Assembly: GCF_030272615.1 (NCBI RefSeq)
Contig: NC_081414.1
Coordinates: 658,022,292-658,082,291, forward strand
Reading direction: 5' to 3'
From: Cryptomeria japonica
Taxonomy: Eukaryota > Streptophyta > Pinopsida > Cupressales > Cupressaceae
DNA: 60,000 bases
A program made the translations under genes and the position numbers. Below, one piece after another: positions 47,154 through 57,910 of the stretch (position 1 is the stretch's first letter; each line of letters begins with the position of its first letter). The notes beneath the pieces were generated by a model. The model was not told the DNA's origin. It saw nothing but the letters and a program-made list of their open reading frames with translations, and made no database searches.

Positions 47154-48047
47154 ACTATATATATATTTAGTAATCCAAAGTACACATGTGGTTCAGCCCA
47201 CATGAATTGAATTAATACTCGAGATAAATTCTAGATCTCTTAACTTGTTTAGAAACTAAAGGAAAAATATTTTTTAAGTTTAAATACATTATATCGAATT
47301 AGGATGTATTCAAAGTTAATTCAAGTACATGTACATGTTTAAATGTATGTTTAATTTGTATGTATAAGGTACTGTATCTAATTCTAAATGCATGTAATTT
47401 GTAAGGACCAGTAGTTAAAATAATTTAATTAAAGAATGCATATTTAAACTAGAATGTAATATGTACATTTGTAAAATTGATATAATATGGAATTAGGACA
47501 TTTGTAATTAGGACATGTACATGTTGTGAACTATTTAACTATAGTATGCATACCTAGAAGCTCACATACCATGTGAACTATTCAATACATGACCTATTAA
47601 GTTTAGTTTGTTCATTTCATACATACTCTTTTGTTTGAACATGTTCTTTTAAATTTTAATGCATATCTACTTGTATTTTTAACATGTGCATGTGATATAT
47701 AAATAATCCAGTCCAGTTCATCAAACATAAAGTACATATATAATCTAACATGTATGTACATGTGCACATGGAATATATAATCTAACACATGTACATGTGC
47801 ATGAAATATATATAATCTCTAGTCTAAACTTCATTGTACATGCATAAAATATAGAATCTAATCAAACATGTATAAATCTAATATAATCAAACATGTATAA
47901 ATCTAATCTAATCAAACATGTATAAATCTAATCTAATCAAACATGTATAATCTGATCAAACACAAACCAGGTATAAAGTATAATCTAGTCTAAACTCCAT
48001 GTACGTGCATGAATATATATAATATGAAAGTCTATAAAAAGATAAAT
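47154..48047. repeat. Spacer between convergent inner genes, rich in ACATGTACATGT words
   Basis: This AT-rich spacer between the 3' ends of ORF2 and ORF1 has many ACATGTACATG-type palindromes and one tight array: ATCAAACATGTATAAATCTA units start at 47,861, 47,886, 47,911 and 47,936, a period of exactly 25 bp. The same palindromic word also appears in the introns of both genes (46.1-48.6 kb). Confidence 0.75.
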
Positions 48048-50044
48048 GTAAATGAGCTATAAAGTCTGGAGCAAATCAACAGGGATCATGTCGGCTATGA
48101 ACTGAGCGACCATCTGAGGGGGAGTCCTGCAAAAGTAGAATTTATTTAAATATTAAATATAATATATCTATCTCTCTAGACGTGCATGTACATCAAATCC
48201 AAGTAGAGTTAAATAAAAATTTAAATATAAATTGTAACGTGCATGTATACATACATGTACATATATGTACCAAAAACCATAACTAACCTGTACACTAACA
48301 GCATCTAAAGAATCTCTCCTGCGCACACACTTAGAGCTCAAGGAAGGAGTGACATGAGCTAACTGTCAATTTAAGGATTAGTCCACGATCAATTTAAATG
48401 ATCTACAAATTAAAAATTAGAACTCTAGATTATTTATTAAACATGATCTATATATATAGATTTATCCTACAAATTTGCAACATGTATACATATCTTCTAA
48501 AAATTTAAATGCACATGTACATGTACATACTTGTGTATCACCTGGAGTAGGTTATTTAGTCTGATCCTATCCTGTGATCATATCAACAACATCACTCATG
48601 CCTACATATCTCTCTCTAGCTGTATGTATCACTGAGGAGTGCAAGGGGCTAACTAGATGAGTGGGCATCGTGGATGAAGGGTCTGATTGTAGTAGCATGT
48701 CCATAAATCCAATATGGCTCAAATCTCTCAGCTGATCCTCAAATGAGTCCAAACCCTCATCTGTGATATGGACCTGATCAGCTCGTATCTCATCCTCAAA
48801 TGAATCCAAGCAGCCCTCATCTATGATATGGACCTGATCAGCTGATAGCTCCTCCTCTACAGCAACAGAGTGATTTGTAGGTGGGACAGTGCCTAGAGCA
48901 TGCATAGAGTGATGAGAATGTTGTGACTTCCTTGGGGTATGCATCGATGCCATTGTAGCCTGACCATCTCTGAGAATCTCCTCTCTAACATCAGCCAATG
49001 GTATCCCAAGTCGAGATGAAATTAAACTATAAGCATGTAGTAGGTCCTCGGCTAAATACTATGACATCTGTACATGTCTACTACCTTTGACTATAGTTGC
49101 TACCTCATCTAGAGAGGGGATGCCAACAGAAATATACTGATCATCTGAATCTGAAGCCCCCCATGACTAGAAGATGCATGATCTATGGATGATTACGAAC
49201 ATGGTCGACTCATCATATATCTACCCACCCTGTCAAAAGATATGGTCACTGGTGCTGATGCAATCTGTCCAATCCTATCAATTGCTTCTCTCTGAGAAGC
49301 AATCACAACGTGATCCGCTATGGGTGCCTTGGTTGGAACTACTACAGGAAATCTCTGGCCAACAAGGTCCATGTGTCTAGGCGGAGCTCTATCATGCCTA
49401 CGATATGCATCTCTATCAGCAATCCTACCCCTCCCTTGTCCATAGTATCCTGGATTATCAAGGTAGTTTGGTTTCATCTGACAATGAACCTCACCAAATA
49501 CCTGTTGTGCAAAGTATAATGGTATCTGGTTGTTATTAGGATAACGACCATGGGCAACTAAGAAGCGTGGGTAAATCAAGGATGCAACCAGTGGGTTGAT
49601 ACATCTGGTAACCTAATATCCCCTCACCTTACTCTTCTCCTGATATTGTGGAAAGCATATCTCCTTGATGGTCTCCTTCAAGACCACCCCCACCACATCA
49701 GCAAAAGAATGAGGACCCCTCACCTCACTCCTCAACTGTCTATATATATCCTCTATAACCTCAGGTGATAATGAGGTATGAGAAACTAAGCGATCCCTCA
49801 ATATCCGCAAACTATCAAAAATGGACGTGCATGTACTCTTTTACACGCCATTAGTATGAGGGTCATCTAATATGGCCCTCAACCTATGTAACTCCTGATC
49901 ATTGTACTGAAAAATAGTAGCAATGTCGAGCAAGGGGGGATCCTGCTGTAGAGGATCAACATCATCAATGTGTGACTCCTGATCAAGAGCCTGTGCAGGT
50001 GGATCCTGATCAAGAGCCTGCGAAGGTATATCCTAGGATGCCAT
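48048..50044 (-). pseudogene. ORF1 of the inner transposon: RG-containing accessory protein
   Basis: The start is the ATG at 50,044 (MAS then a stop). Readable segments in order: an acidic Gln/Asp stretch with two QALDQ(D/E) repeats, RILRDRLVSHTSLSPEVIED and PHSFADVVGVVLKE (49,810-49,613), then NQIPLYFAQQVFGEV, MKPNYLDNPGYYGQGRGR (49,520-49,430) and VPTKAPIADHVVIA. Further on, 48,998-48,567 contains a 24-residue tandem duplication (ADQVHI(I/T)DEG...LDSFED). A small exon near 48,366-48,295 and a last exon (48,127-48,048, ending ADMIPVDLLQTL) have AG acceptors. The PLYF...KPNY...GRGR block aligns with ORF1 of the outer element. Stops at 50,033, 49,843 and 49,610, and later frame changes, inactivate it. 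Function unknown. Confidence 0.65.
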
Positions 50045-50394
50045 CTATCTAGGTACATGTCATAAAGTTAAAATAAATATGTAAGCAGAGAGAGAGAGAG
50101 AGATCATTTTCATGAGAGAGAGAGAGAGAGATTATACATATAAATCTTCATGAGAGAGATCATTTCCATTTTCAAAAAATACATGTAAAAATTTCAAATA
50201 TTTCAGTGAGAGAGAGAGAGATAACATATATTTCAGATCTAGAGATAACATCTATTTCAAAGAGATAGAGAGATCTAACATGTGTATATTTAAATCTTTG
50301 ACATACATAAAAAATTCAAGAGCATGATATATAACATTTGGGCCCATATGATTATATTTGGGCCCATATGATTATAAAAGTATTAAATCTGTAA
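50045..50394. other. Upstream region of inner ORF1 with GA microsatellites
   Basis: Several short (GA)n runs lie at 50,085-50,135 and 50,205-50,222, then AT-rich DNA and a duplicated GGGCCCATATGATTATA (50,340 and 50,360). It may hold the ORF1 promoter, but I see no clear TATA box. Confidence 0.5.
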
Positions 50395-52460
50395 TATGTG
50401 ATCTTAATGGGAATGTCATACGACCCCTTAAGACAATATGTGATGGACTAAGGAGTATGTCGTTCACACTAGGATTTTATAAGGGGTCATATGCGGTTCT
50501 AAGGGGTCATGCATATGTCAGGACACTATATGATCCTAAGGGGAATGTCATATGTACAGTAGGATGTTATAAGGGGTTATATGTGACCTACTAAGGGGTC
50601 ACGCATGTGTCAATGCATGCATGACCCCTTAGGACCACATATGGCCCCTTAAGACACTATGTGATGAACTAAGGGGTATGTCGCTCACACTAGGATTTTA
50701 TAAGGGGTCATATGCGGTTCTAATGGGTTAGGACCATTTATGACCCCTTAGGACACTATATGATCCTAAGGGGAATGTCATATGTACAGTAGGATGTTAT
50801 AAGGGGTCATATGTGACCTACTAAGGGGTCACGCATGTGTCAATGCATGCATGACCCCTTAGGACCACATATGACCCCTTAAGACACTATGTGATGAACT
50901 AAGGGGTATGTTGCTCACACTAGGATTTTATAAGGGGTCATATGTGGTTCTAATGGGCTAGGACCATTTATGACCCCTTAGGGCACTATATGATCCTAAG
51001 GGGAATGTCATATATACAGTAGGATATTATAAGGGGTCATATGTGACCTACTAAGGGGTAACGCATGTGTTATAACACATGCGTGACCCCTCAGGACCAC
51101 ATATGACCCCTTAGGACACTATATGATCCTAAGGGGAATGTCATATGTATAGTAGGATGTTATAAGGGGTCATATGTGACCTACTAAGGGGTCACACATG
51201 TGTCAATGCATGTGTGACCCCTTAGGACCACATACGACCCCTTAAGACACTATGTGATGAACTAAGGGGTATGTCGTTCACACTAGGATTTTATAAGGGG
51301 TCATATGCGGTTCTAATGGGTCAGGACCACATATGACCCCTTAGGACACTATATGATCCTAAGGGGAATGTCATATGTACATTAGGATGTTATAAGGGGT
51401 CATATGTGACCTACTAAGGGGTCATGCATGTGTTATAACACATGTGTGACCCCTCAGGACCATATATGACCCCTTAGGACACTATATGATCCTAAGGGGA
51501 ATGTCATATGTATAGTAGGATGTTATAAGGGGTCATATGTGACCTACTAAGGGGTCACCCATGTTTCAATGCATGTGTGACTCCTTAGGACCACATACGA
51601 CCCCTTAAGACACTATGTGATGAACTAAGGGGTAGGTCATTCACATTAGGATTTTATAAGGGGTCATATGTGGTTCTAATGGGTCACGCATGTGTTATAA
51701 CACATGTGTGACCCCTCAGGACCACATATGACCCCTTAGCACACTATATGATCCTAAGGGGAATGTCATATGTGACCTACTAAGGGGCCACGCATGTGTT
51801 AATGCATGCATGACCCCTTAGGACAACATACGACCCCTTAAGACACTATGTGATGGACTAAGGGGTATGTCATTCATACTAGGATTTTATAAGGGGTCAT
51901 ATGCGGTTCTAAGGGGTCGGGCATATGTTATAACACATGCATGACCCCTCAGGACCACATATGACCCCTTAGGACACTATGTGATCCTAAGGGAAATGTC
52001 ATATGTACATTAGGATGTTATAAGGGGTCCTATGTGACCTACTAAGGGGTCTCACATGTGTTTATGCATGTGTGACCCCTTAGGACCACAGATGACCCCT
52101 TAAGACAATATGTGATGGACTAAGGGGTATGTCGTTCACACTAGGATTTTATAAAGGGTCATATGCGGTTCTAATGGGTCACGCATGTGTTAAGACACTA
52201 TTTGATGGACTAAGGGGTATGTCATTCACACTACAATTTTATAAGGGGTCATATGTGGTTCTAAGGGGTCACGCATGTGCTATAACACGTGTGACCCCTT
52301 AGGACCACGTATGAACCCTTAGGACACTATGTGATCCTAAAGGGAATGTCATATGTACACTAGTATGTTATATGTGATCATCTATGACCTCCTAAGGGAA
52401 CGTATAGTGTCATCAGGGCATATGTGGTCTTAAGGGGTCATGTTGTGCGTGTAATAGGAT
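50395..52460. repeat. 2.1-kb palindromic higher-order satellite in the inner transposon
   Basis: The array is built from AAGGGGTCATATGTG and its reverse complement CACATATGACCCCTT, so strands alternate within each unit. The landmark TGATCCTAAGGGGAATG begins at 50,531, 50,761, 50,991, 51,124, 51,354, 51,487, 51,749 and 51,982. Spacings of 230, 230, 133, 230, 133, 262 and 233 show a 230-bp unit made of 97- and 133-bp subunits, with local loss of the 97-bp part. The single short frame at 50,358 is not a gene. Confidence 0.88.
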
Positions 52461-53127
52461 GTGAAAATGGGTCACATTGTAGAGGATTTATTTTGTCTAA
52501 TTTGTTTAAATTTGTTATCTAAATTTTTTAATGTTTATTTAAATTAAAATTTATTAATTTTTCTAATGTTTAATTTATTATATTTACGTTTGCGACATTT
52601 TTCTAATTTTCTTTTTTTGCTAATGTTTTTCTAAGTTCTGATTTACTACCTTAGTTTTCTATGTTTTTCATAACAATTTTTTAAAATGTTGAAAAAAATA
52701 TACATATATACAATTATGTAATTTTAAAAACTAATTGACACATTTCAGTCAAAACATTAAATTATCAAACATTTTTCTAAAATAATGAAAAATAATAAAC
52801 TATCAAACATTTTTCTAAAATGTTGAAAAACAATAACTATATACAATTATTTAATTAAAACAACAACTTAACAAACAAATTATTTATTAATTTAATAAAA
52901 AAAGACATTATTAAACCAAACAAAGGGTTATTTTGTGCCCCTGATATAATAAAGGTCAAAAACTAAAATATGAAAGATGCTAGCTGTTGCAGACAAAGGT
53001 CGGTGACGTGATGCTGATGACTGGTTCGATCCAACCCCCACCAAACAAAAAAAGACAAGCTTGATAATGACCCTTTAATTGTCACTTTCGCTATTTATAA
53101 ATGTTTTAAAAAAACCTAACTGAAAAA
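52461..53127. other. AT-rich spacer of the inner transposon
   Basis: T- and A-rich DNA with a repeated phrase TATCAAACATTTTTCTAAAA (52,755 and 52,800). I see no gene or signal. Confidence 0.6.
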
Positions 53128-53363
53128 GGGTTCGAGCGAAGGGGGGGTTCACTCGAACCCTTTAAAATAATAATATTGTGATGGGTTCGCTCGAACCCAA
53201 AAGTCACCCACAGTTCAAGCAAACCCAGGTCCACAACGTGGTTCGCCCAAACTCCCAGGGGTAGTTTGAGCGAACACCCCTATTTCACTCGAACACCTAG
53301 AAAATTGAACTTCCCACTTTCGCCAAATTCCTTCATTGGCGAAAGTGGGAACCAACTTTGTGA
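53128..53363. promoter_or_regulatory. Right subterminal motifs, hairpin and TIR of the inner transposon
   Basis: GGGTTCGAGCGAA (53,128), GGTTCACTCGAACCC (53,146), GGGTTCGCTCGAACCC (53,183) and weaker copies to 53,300 mirror the left end. Then TTCCCACTTTCGCCAA (53,311-53,326) and its exact reverse complement (53,336-53,351) form a 16-bp perfect hairpin with a 9-base loop. Its outer arm is part of the TIR, which ends at 53,363. Confidence 0.75.
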
Positions 53364-53368
53364 TGGAC

Positions 53369-53990
53369 GTGGCTCATGATTACTAATTCCAATTCACCTT
53401 CTAACAACATCTCTTTGGTTGGGTGAAACCCTTGTGTTGTCATGCCAAAATATCTCAATTGACGTTCTTATTTGCATCAACAACAACCTTGTCCTTGTGT
53501 GGGAGTTTACCGGAGAATGCCCAAAGAGAATTATTGTTAGGATCCTCAATTTTCTCTCGCCTCTCTAAGGCATAGTGTAATGTGGTTCTACTTATCCTTA
53601 ATGACTTGCTCGTTTTTCTTATTAAACAAGATTTTTTCATTTCCTTTCCCATTATGGTTGATGTGAGGACAGGACGAGTAACATTAGCATCTTTGGTGCG
53701 TGATTTTGAACCAATGGCTTGGTATGCATAAAAAAGATTTCTCACAATGGTTCTTTCACTATTATTTTTGGATGTTCTTAACCCCAAAATTTTCATTGTC
53801 TCTCTAATTTTCAGATTTTTAATCATTTCAACAACTAATTGGCATCTTCCACTTTGATTTAAGTTTTCAAAATAGTTATTCCAAATTCTTCTCACCATTC
53901 TTCTACAAGTTCTTTTAGAAATTTTATCATGCATTGGCTTCACAATATTTTCATCAATATCTATTAGGAACTTTGGTTTTCTACAAATTA
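53369..53990 (-). pseudogene. ORF2 of the outer transposon, N-terminal part
   Basis: The frame is open from about 53,993, after an acceptor-like CTCTTAG with CTAAT/CTTAAC branch-like words, so this is probably exon 2. It reads CRKPKFLIDIDENIVKPMHD, then GRCQLVVEMIKNLKIRE, and an HTH-like stretch RISRTTLHYALERR. The stop at 53,455 ends the clean frame. In the next frame IFWHDNTRVSPNQRDVVRR (about 53,450-53,395) aligns with the inner copy, before the inner TIR at 53,363. The gene resumes at 41,827. Confidence 0.7.
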
Positions 53991-54030
53991 TTCTAAGAGG
54001 CGTTAAGATTAGTGCATGCTCTTCATTTTA

Positions 54031-54559
54031 AAGGAGACGGGGAGATGGGGAGAGGAAGAGAAGGAGAGGGGGAGGGAGAGAAGGAGATTGGGGAAAGGAG
54101 AGTGGGAGAGGGAGAGAGCAAGATTGGGAAAAGGAGAGGGGAAGAGGGAGAGGGAGAGAGATAGAGATTGGGAAAAGGAGAGATTGGGGAAAGGAGAGGG
54201 GGAGAGGGGGAGAGGGAGAGGGAGAGAGAGAGATTGGGAAAAGGAGAGGGGAAGAGGGAGAGGGAGAGGGAGGGAGAGGGAGATTGGTGAAAGGAGATGG
54301 GGAGAGGGAGAGAAAGAGAGATTGGGAAAAGGAGAGGGGGAGATGAAGAGAGGGAGGGAGGGAGGGAGGGAGGGAGAGGGAGGGAGAGAAGGAGAGGGGG
54401 AGGGAGAGAGGAAGGGAGAGGGAGAGGGAGAGAGAGGGAGGGAAAGGGAGAGAGAGGGAGGGAGAGGAAGGGAGGGAAAAGGAGAGGGGGAGAGGGAGAG
54501 AGGGAGAGAAGGAGAGGGGGGGGGAGAGAGGGAGATTGGGGAAAGGAGAGGGGGAGAGG

Positions 54560-54612
<53 letters not shown>

Positions 54613-56430
54613 AGAGGGGGAGGGAGAGAAGGAGATTATTGAAAGGAGAGGGGGAGAGTGAGATTGGGAAAAGGAGAGGGGGAGGGAGAGGGGGGGAGGG
54701 GGAGGGGGAGAAGGAGAAAAGGAGAGGGGGAGAAGGAGAGAAGGAGAGGGGGAGGGAGAGAGGGAGATTGGGGAAAGGAGAGGGGGAGAGTGAGATTGGG
54801 AAAAGGAGAGGGGGAGGGAGAGAGCGAGAGAGCGAGATTGGGAAAAGGAGAGGGGGAGGGAGAGGGAGGGAGAGGGAGATTGGGAAAAGGAGAGATTTGT
54901 GAAATGAGAGGGGGAGAGGGAGAGAGAGAGAGAGAGAGAGGGAAAAGGATAGGGGGAGAGGGAGAGGGAGAGAGAGGGAGATTGGGGAAAGGAGAGGGGG
55001 AGAGGGAGAGAAAGCGAGATTGGGAAAAGGAGAGGGGGAGATGAAGAGAGGGAGGGAGAGGGAGGGAAAAGGAGAGGAGAGGGAAAGGGAGAGAGAGGGA
55101 GATTGGGAAAAGGAGAGGGAGAGAGGGAGAGAAGGAGAGGGGGATAGGGAGAGAGGAAGGGAGAGGGAGAGGGAGAGAGAGGGAGATTGGGAAAAGGAGA
55201 GGGAGAGAGGGAGAGAAGGAGAGGGGGAGGGAGAGATGGAGAGAGGGAGATTGGGGAAAGGAGAGGGGGAGAGGGAGAGAGAGGGAGATTGGGAAAAGGG
55301 AGATTGGGGAAAGGAGAGGGGGAGAGGGAGAGAGAGGGAGATTGGGAAGAGGAGAGGGGGAGAGGGAGAGAGAGAGGGAGGTTGGGAAAAGGAGAGGGGG
55401 AGAGGGAGAGAGGGAGAGAAGGAGAGGGGAGGGAGAGAGGGAGAGGGAGAGAGAGAGAGATTGGGAAAAAGAGAGGGGGAGAGAGAGGGAGATTGGGAAA
55501 AGGAGAGATTGGGGAAAGGAGAGGGTGAGAGGGGGAGAGGGAGAGAAGAAGAGGGGGAGGGAGAGAGGGAGATTGGGGAAAGGAGAGGGGGAGAGGGAGA
55601 GAGGGAGAGGGAGAGAGAAAGATTAGGAAAAAGAGAGGGGGAGAGGGAGAGGGAGAGGGAGAGAGAGAGGGAGATTGGGGAAAGGAGAGGGGGAGAGGGA
55701 GAGAAAGCGAGATTGGGAAAAGGAGAGGGGGAGATGAAGAGAGGGAGGGAGAGGGAGGGAAAAGGAGAGTGGGATAGGGAGAGAGGAAGGGAGAGGGAGA
55801 GGGAGAGAGAGGGAGATTGGGAAAAGGAGAGGGAGAGAGGGAGAGAAGGAGAGGGGGAGGGAGAGAGGGAGATTGGGGAAAGGAGAGGGGGAGAGGGAGA
55901 GAGAGGGAGATTGGGAAAAGGAGAGGGGGAGAGGGAGAGAGGGAGAGAGGGAGAGAAGGAGAGGGGGAGGGAGAGACGGAGATTGGGAAAGGAGAGGGGG
56001 AGAGGGAGAGAGAGGGAGATTGGGAAAAGGAGAGGGGGAGAGGGAGAGAGAGGGAGATTGGGAAAAGGAGATGGGGAGAGGGAGAGAGGGAGGGAGAGGG
56101 AGAGAGGGAGGGAGGGGAGAGAGAGGAAGATTGGGAAAAGGAGAGGGAGAGAGGGAGAGAAGGAGAGGGGGAGTGAGAGAGGGAGATTGGGGAAAGGAGA
56201 TGGGGAGAGGGAGAGAGAGGGGGATTGGGAAAAGGAGAGGGGGAGAGGGAGAGAGGAAGGGAGAGGGAGGGCAGAGATGGGGGGAGTAGGATAAAGAGAG
56301 GGAGAGGGAGAGGGAGAGAGAGGGGGAGAGAAAGATTTAAGATAACAAAAGGGGGAGGGAGAGGGGGGAGAGGGAGAGGGAGGGGGAGAGAAAGAGAGAG
56401 AAGGGGGAGAGGGTGAGAATAGGATAGGAT
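54031..56430. repeat. 2.4-kb GA-rich polypurine minisatellite
   Basis: The plus strand is almost purely purine over 2.4 kb, with GAGATTGGGAAAAGGAGAG recurring every 35-60 bases between GGGGGAGAGGGAGAG blocks, and one (GA)n run at 54,560-54,609. Large frames on both strands (up to 857 codons, Ser/Pro/Leu or Gly/Arg/Glu) are translations of the repeat and are not genes. It lies in the right arm of the outer transposon, upstream of ORF2, possibly within its first intron. Confidence 0.92.
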
Positions 56431-56431
56431 A

Positions 56432-56432
<1 letters not shown>

Positions 56433-56526
<94 letters not shown>
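56433..56526. repeat. (TG)33(AG)14 compound microsatellite
   Basis: There are 66 bases of uninterrupted TG, then 28 bases of AG. GA-rich DNA continues to about 56,625 and an (AT)-rich simple stretch lies at 56,735-56,815. Confidence 0.95.
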
Positions 56527-56529
<3 letters not shown>

Positions 56530-56876
56530 GAGGAGGAGAGGGTGAGAGACATGAGGTAGAGAGAGAACAAGAAGGAGAAAAGGGTGAGAGAATCAAAAAA
56601 TAGAGAAGTGTGAGGGGGAGAGAGATGAGATAGAACTCAAGGAAGATAATTAGGGCTTAGAATAGACAAAGACAATGATGGGGGAAGTAAGACAAGAGAG
56701 AGAGAGGAAAAGAAGAGGTACCTGCATGTATACAAACATATATACATATATCTATATAAATATATGTATATATAATTATAGATATGCATATATACATACA
56801 TAAACACATATTATCTAAGTATGTCTAAAACATGTGTAGTAAATGCTAAGTTTACAAGCATACATTATTATGTCTT

Positions 56877-57040
56877 CATAACCCGTACGGGTTTTGTGAA
56901 ACCAAAAAAAATGATTTTAGTTCTTCATAACCCATACGGGTTTTGTGAAACAAAAAAAAATATTTCTAGTTCTTCATAACCCGTACGGGCTATGAAGAAC
57001 TGTGAATAGTACTTTTGGTTCTTCAAAACCCATGCGAGTT
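56877..57040. promoter_or_regulatory. Right subterminal palindromes of the outer transposon
   Basis: AACCCGTACGGGTT (56,880), AACCCATACGGGTT (56,929), AACCCGTACGGGCT (56,978) and AACCCATGCGAGTT (57,027) are spaced exactly 49 bases apart, each preceded by CTTCATA or CTTCAA. They match the left-end set. Confidence 0.75.
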
Positions 57041-57862
57041 TTGGCTTGGTAAGAGGGTTGGAAAACAATCCTAAGGCTTGCAAGCCCATTTTCCCCCCTT
57101 TTTTGTTCCTTTACACATTTTTTCATCCTCCACCATGATTTCTTGACTTCATCATCATCAGGTTTACAAATGATGAAGTGGGTATCTCTAAAATTACCAC
57201 CATAATCTCACACATCTTCTTAGTTTTCCGACTATATAAATTTTTTAATTTTTGGACAACATTAGCATAGTAAACTTTAATTTTCTTTATCAATGCCTTG
57301 ATAGTCCTCACAGACATATGTCTACCATTTTTTTAATAACTTTTGATATACTTGACCAAATTCAAAATAAATTATATAATATTGTTCTACTCTAGATTCT
57401 ATAAAGTTTAAAAAGAAAAAAAATACATTTTTTATTATTTTGATGCAAGTTATGCCCAGTGCACAAATAGGTACCAAATTTTCAAGATGCAGTCACTTCC
57501 AGAAATCATAAAAAATAAAATACTTGACGAAAAATTACAAAAAAAATACACAACTTCTAGATCTCACTCTTACCTATCATCCTACCAAAGGGTTTTGCAA
57601 AATACTAAATCTAACTATATATTTTGTGCAGTGCACGAAAACAGCTATGTTATATTTTTCTGAAAAAATCAGGAATAATTTTTTGTGCATGAAAGGTTTG
57701 ATCCTCTTAATATTATCCAATTTTTTTTTAAAATAGTAGTTTAGAAACTAGATTCAGAGTACTACAATTCTTATTCTTTTTTCAACTCCTAGTTTTTGAG
57801 TGCATGACCTTCAAATAGCTCTTTGAAGTTCAGGTTTACCTATTTTCAGAAGAAGAAAAAAA
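57041..57862. other. Right arm of the outer transposon without a gene
   Basis: AT-rich DNA. The 64-codon minus frame at 57,317-57,123 (Lys-rich) has no recognisable domain and could be a lost first exon of ORF2, but nothing supports this beyond its position. No repeat array is seen. Confidence 0.45.
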
Positions 57863-57910
57863 GTGGCCACTTATACCCCCCTTTTTGTTCACCATCTTGG
57901 TGCACTTACC
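57863..57910 (-). repeat. Right terminal inverted repeat of the outer transposon
   Basis: Read inward from 57,910: GGTAAGTGCACCAAGATGG, GTGAACAAAAAG, a G-rich insert and GTGGCCAC. CCATGG follows outside at 57,911-57,916, and a CACTACAA word stands just beyond, read inward. Confidence 0.8.

Larger units (their letters stand above)
41828..53363. mobile_element. Inner two-gene DNA transposon, 11.5 kb, inserted in the outer ORF2
   Basis: The inverted ends are TCACAATAATGGTTCCCAC (41,828) and, read inward from the right end, TCACAAAGTTGGTTCCCAC (53,363). Flanking TGAAC and TGGAC agree in four of five bases and may be the target duplication. Sequence on both sides is ORF2 of the outer element in one reading direction, which proves the insertion. 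Contents: ORF2 on plus (42.96-47.15), ORF1 on minus (50.04-48.05), subterminal motifs at both ends and a palindromic satellite (50.4-52.46). Relative to the outer element it lies in the opposite orientation. Confidence 0.85.

Noticed and set aside
50395-52460. Regular palindromic array considered as a CRISPR
   Set aside because: Units are 97-133 bp without unique spacers, in a plant transposon; it is a satellite.
54023-56596. 857-codon minus-strand frame and 424-codon plus-strand frames
   Set aside because: They are translations of a GA-rich repeat whose composition lacks stops on either strand; there is no domain and no codon structure.
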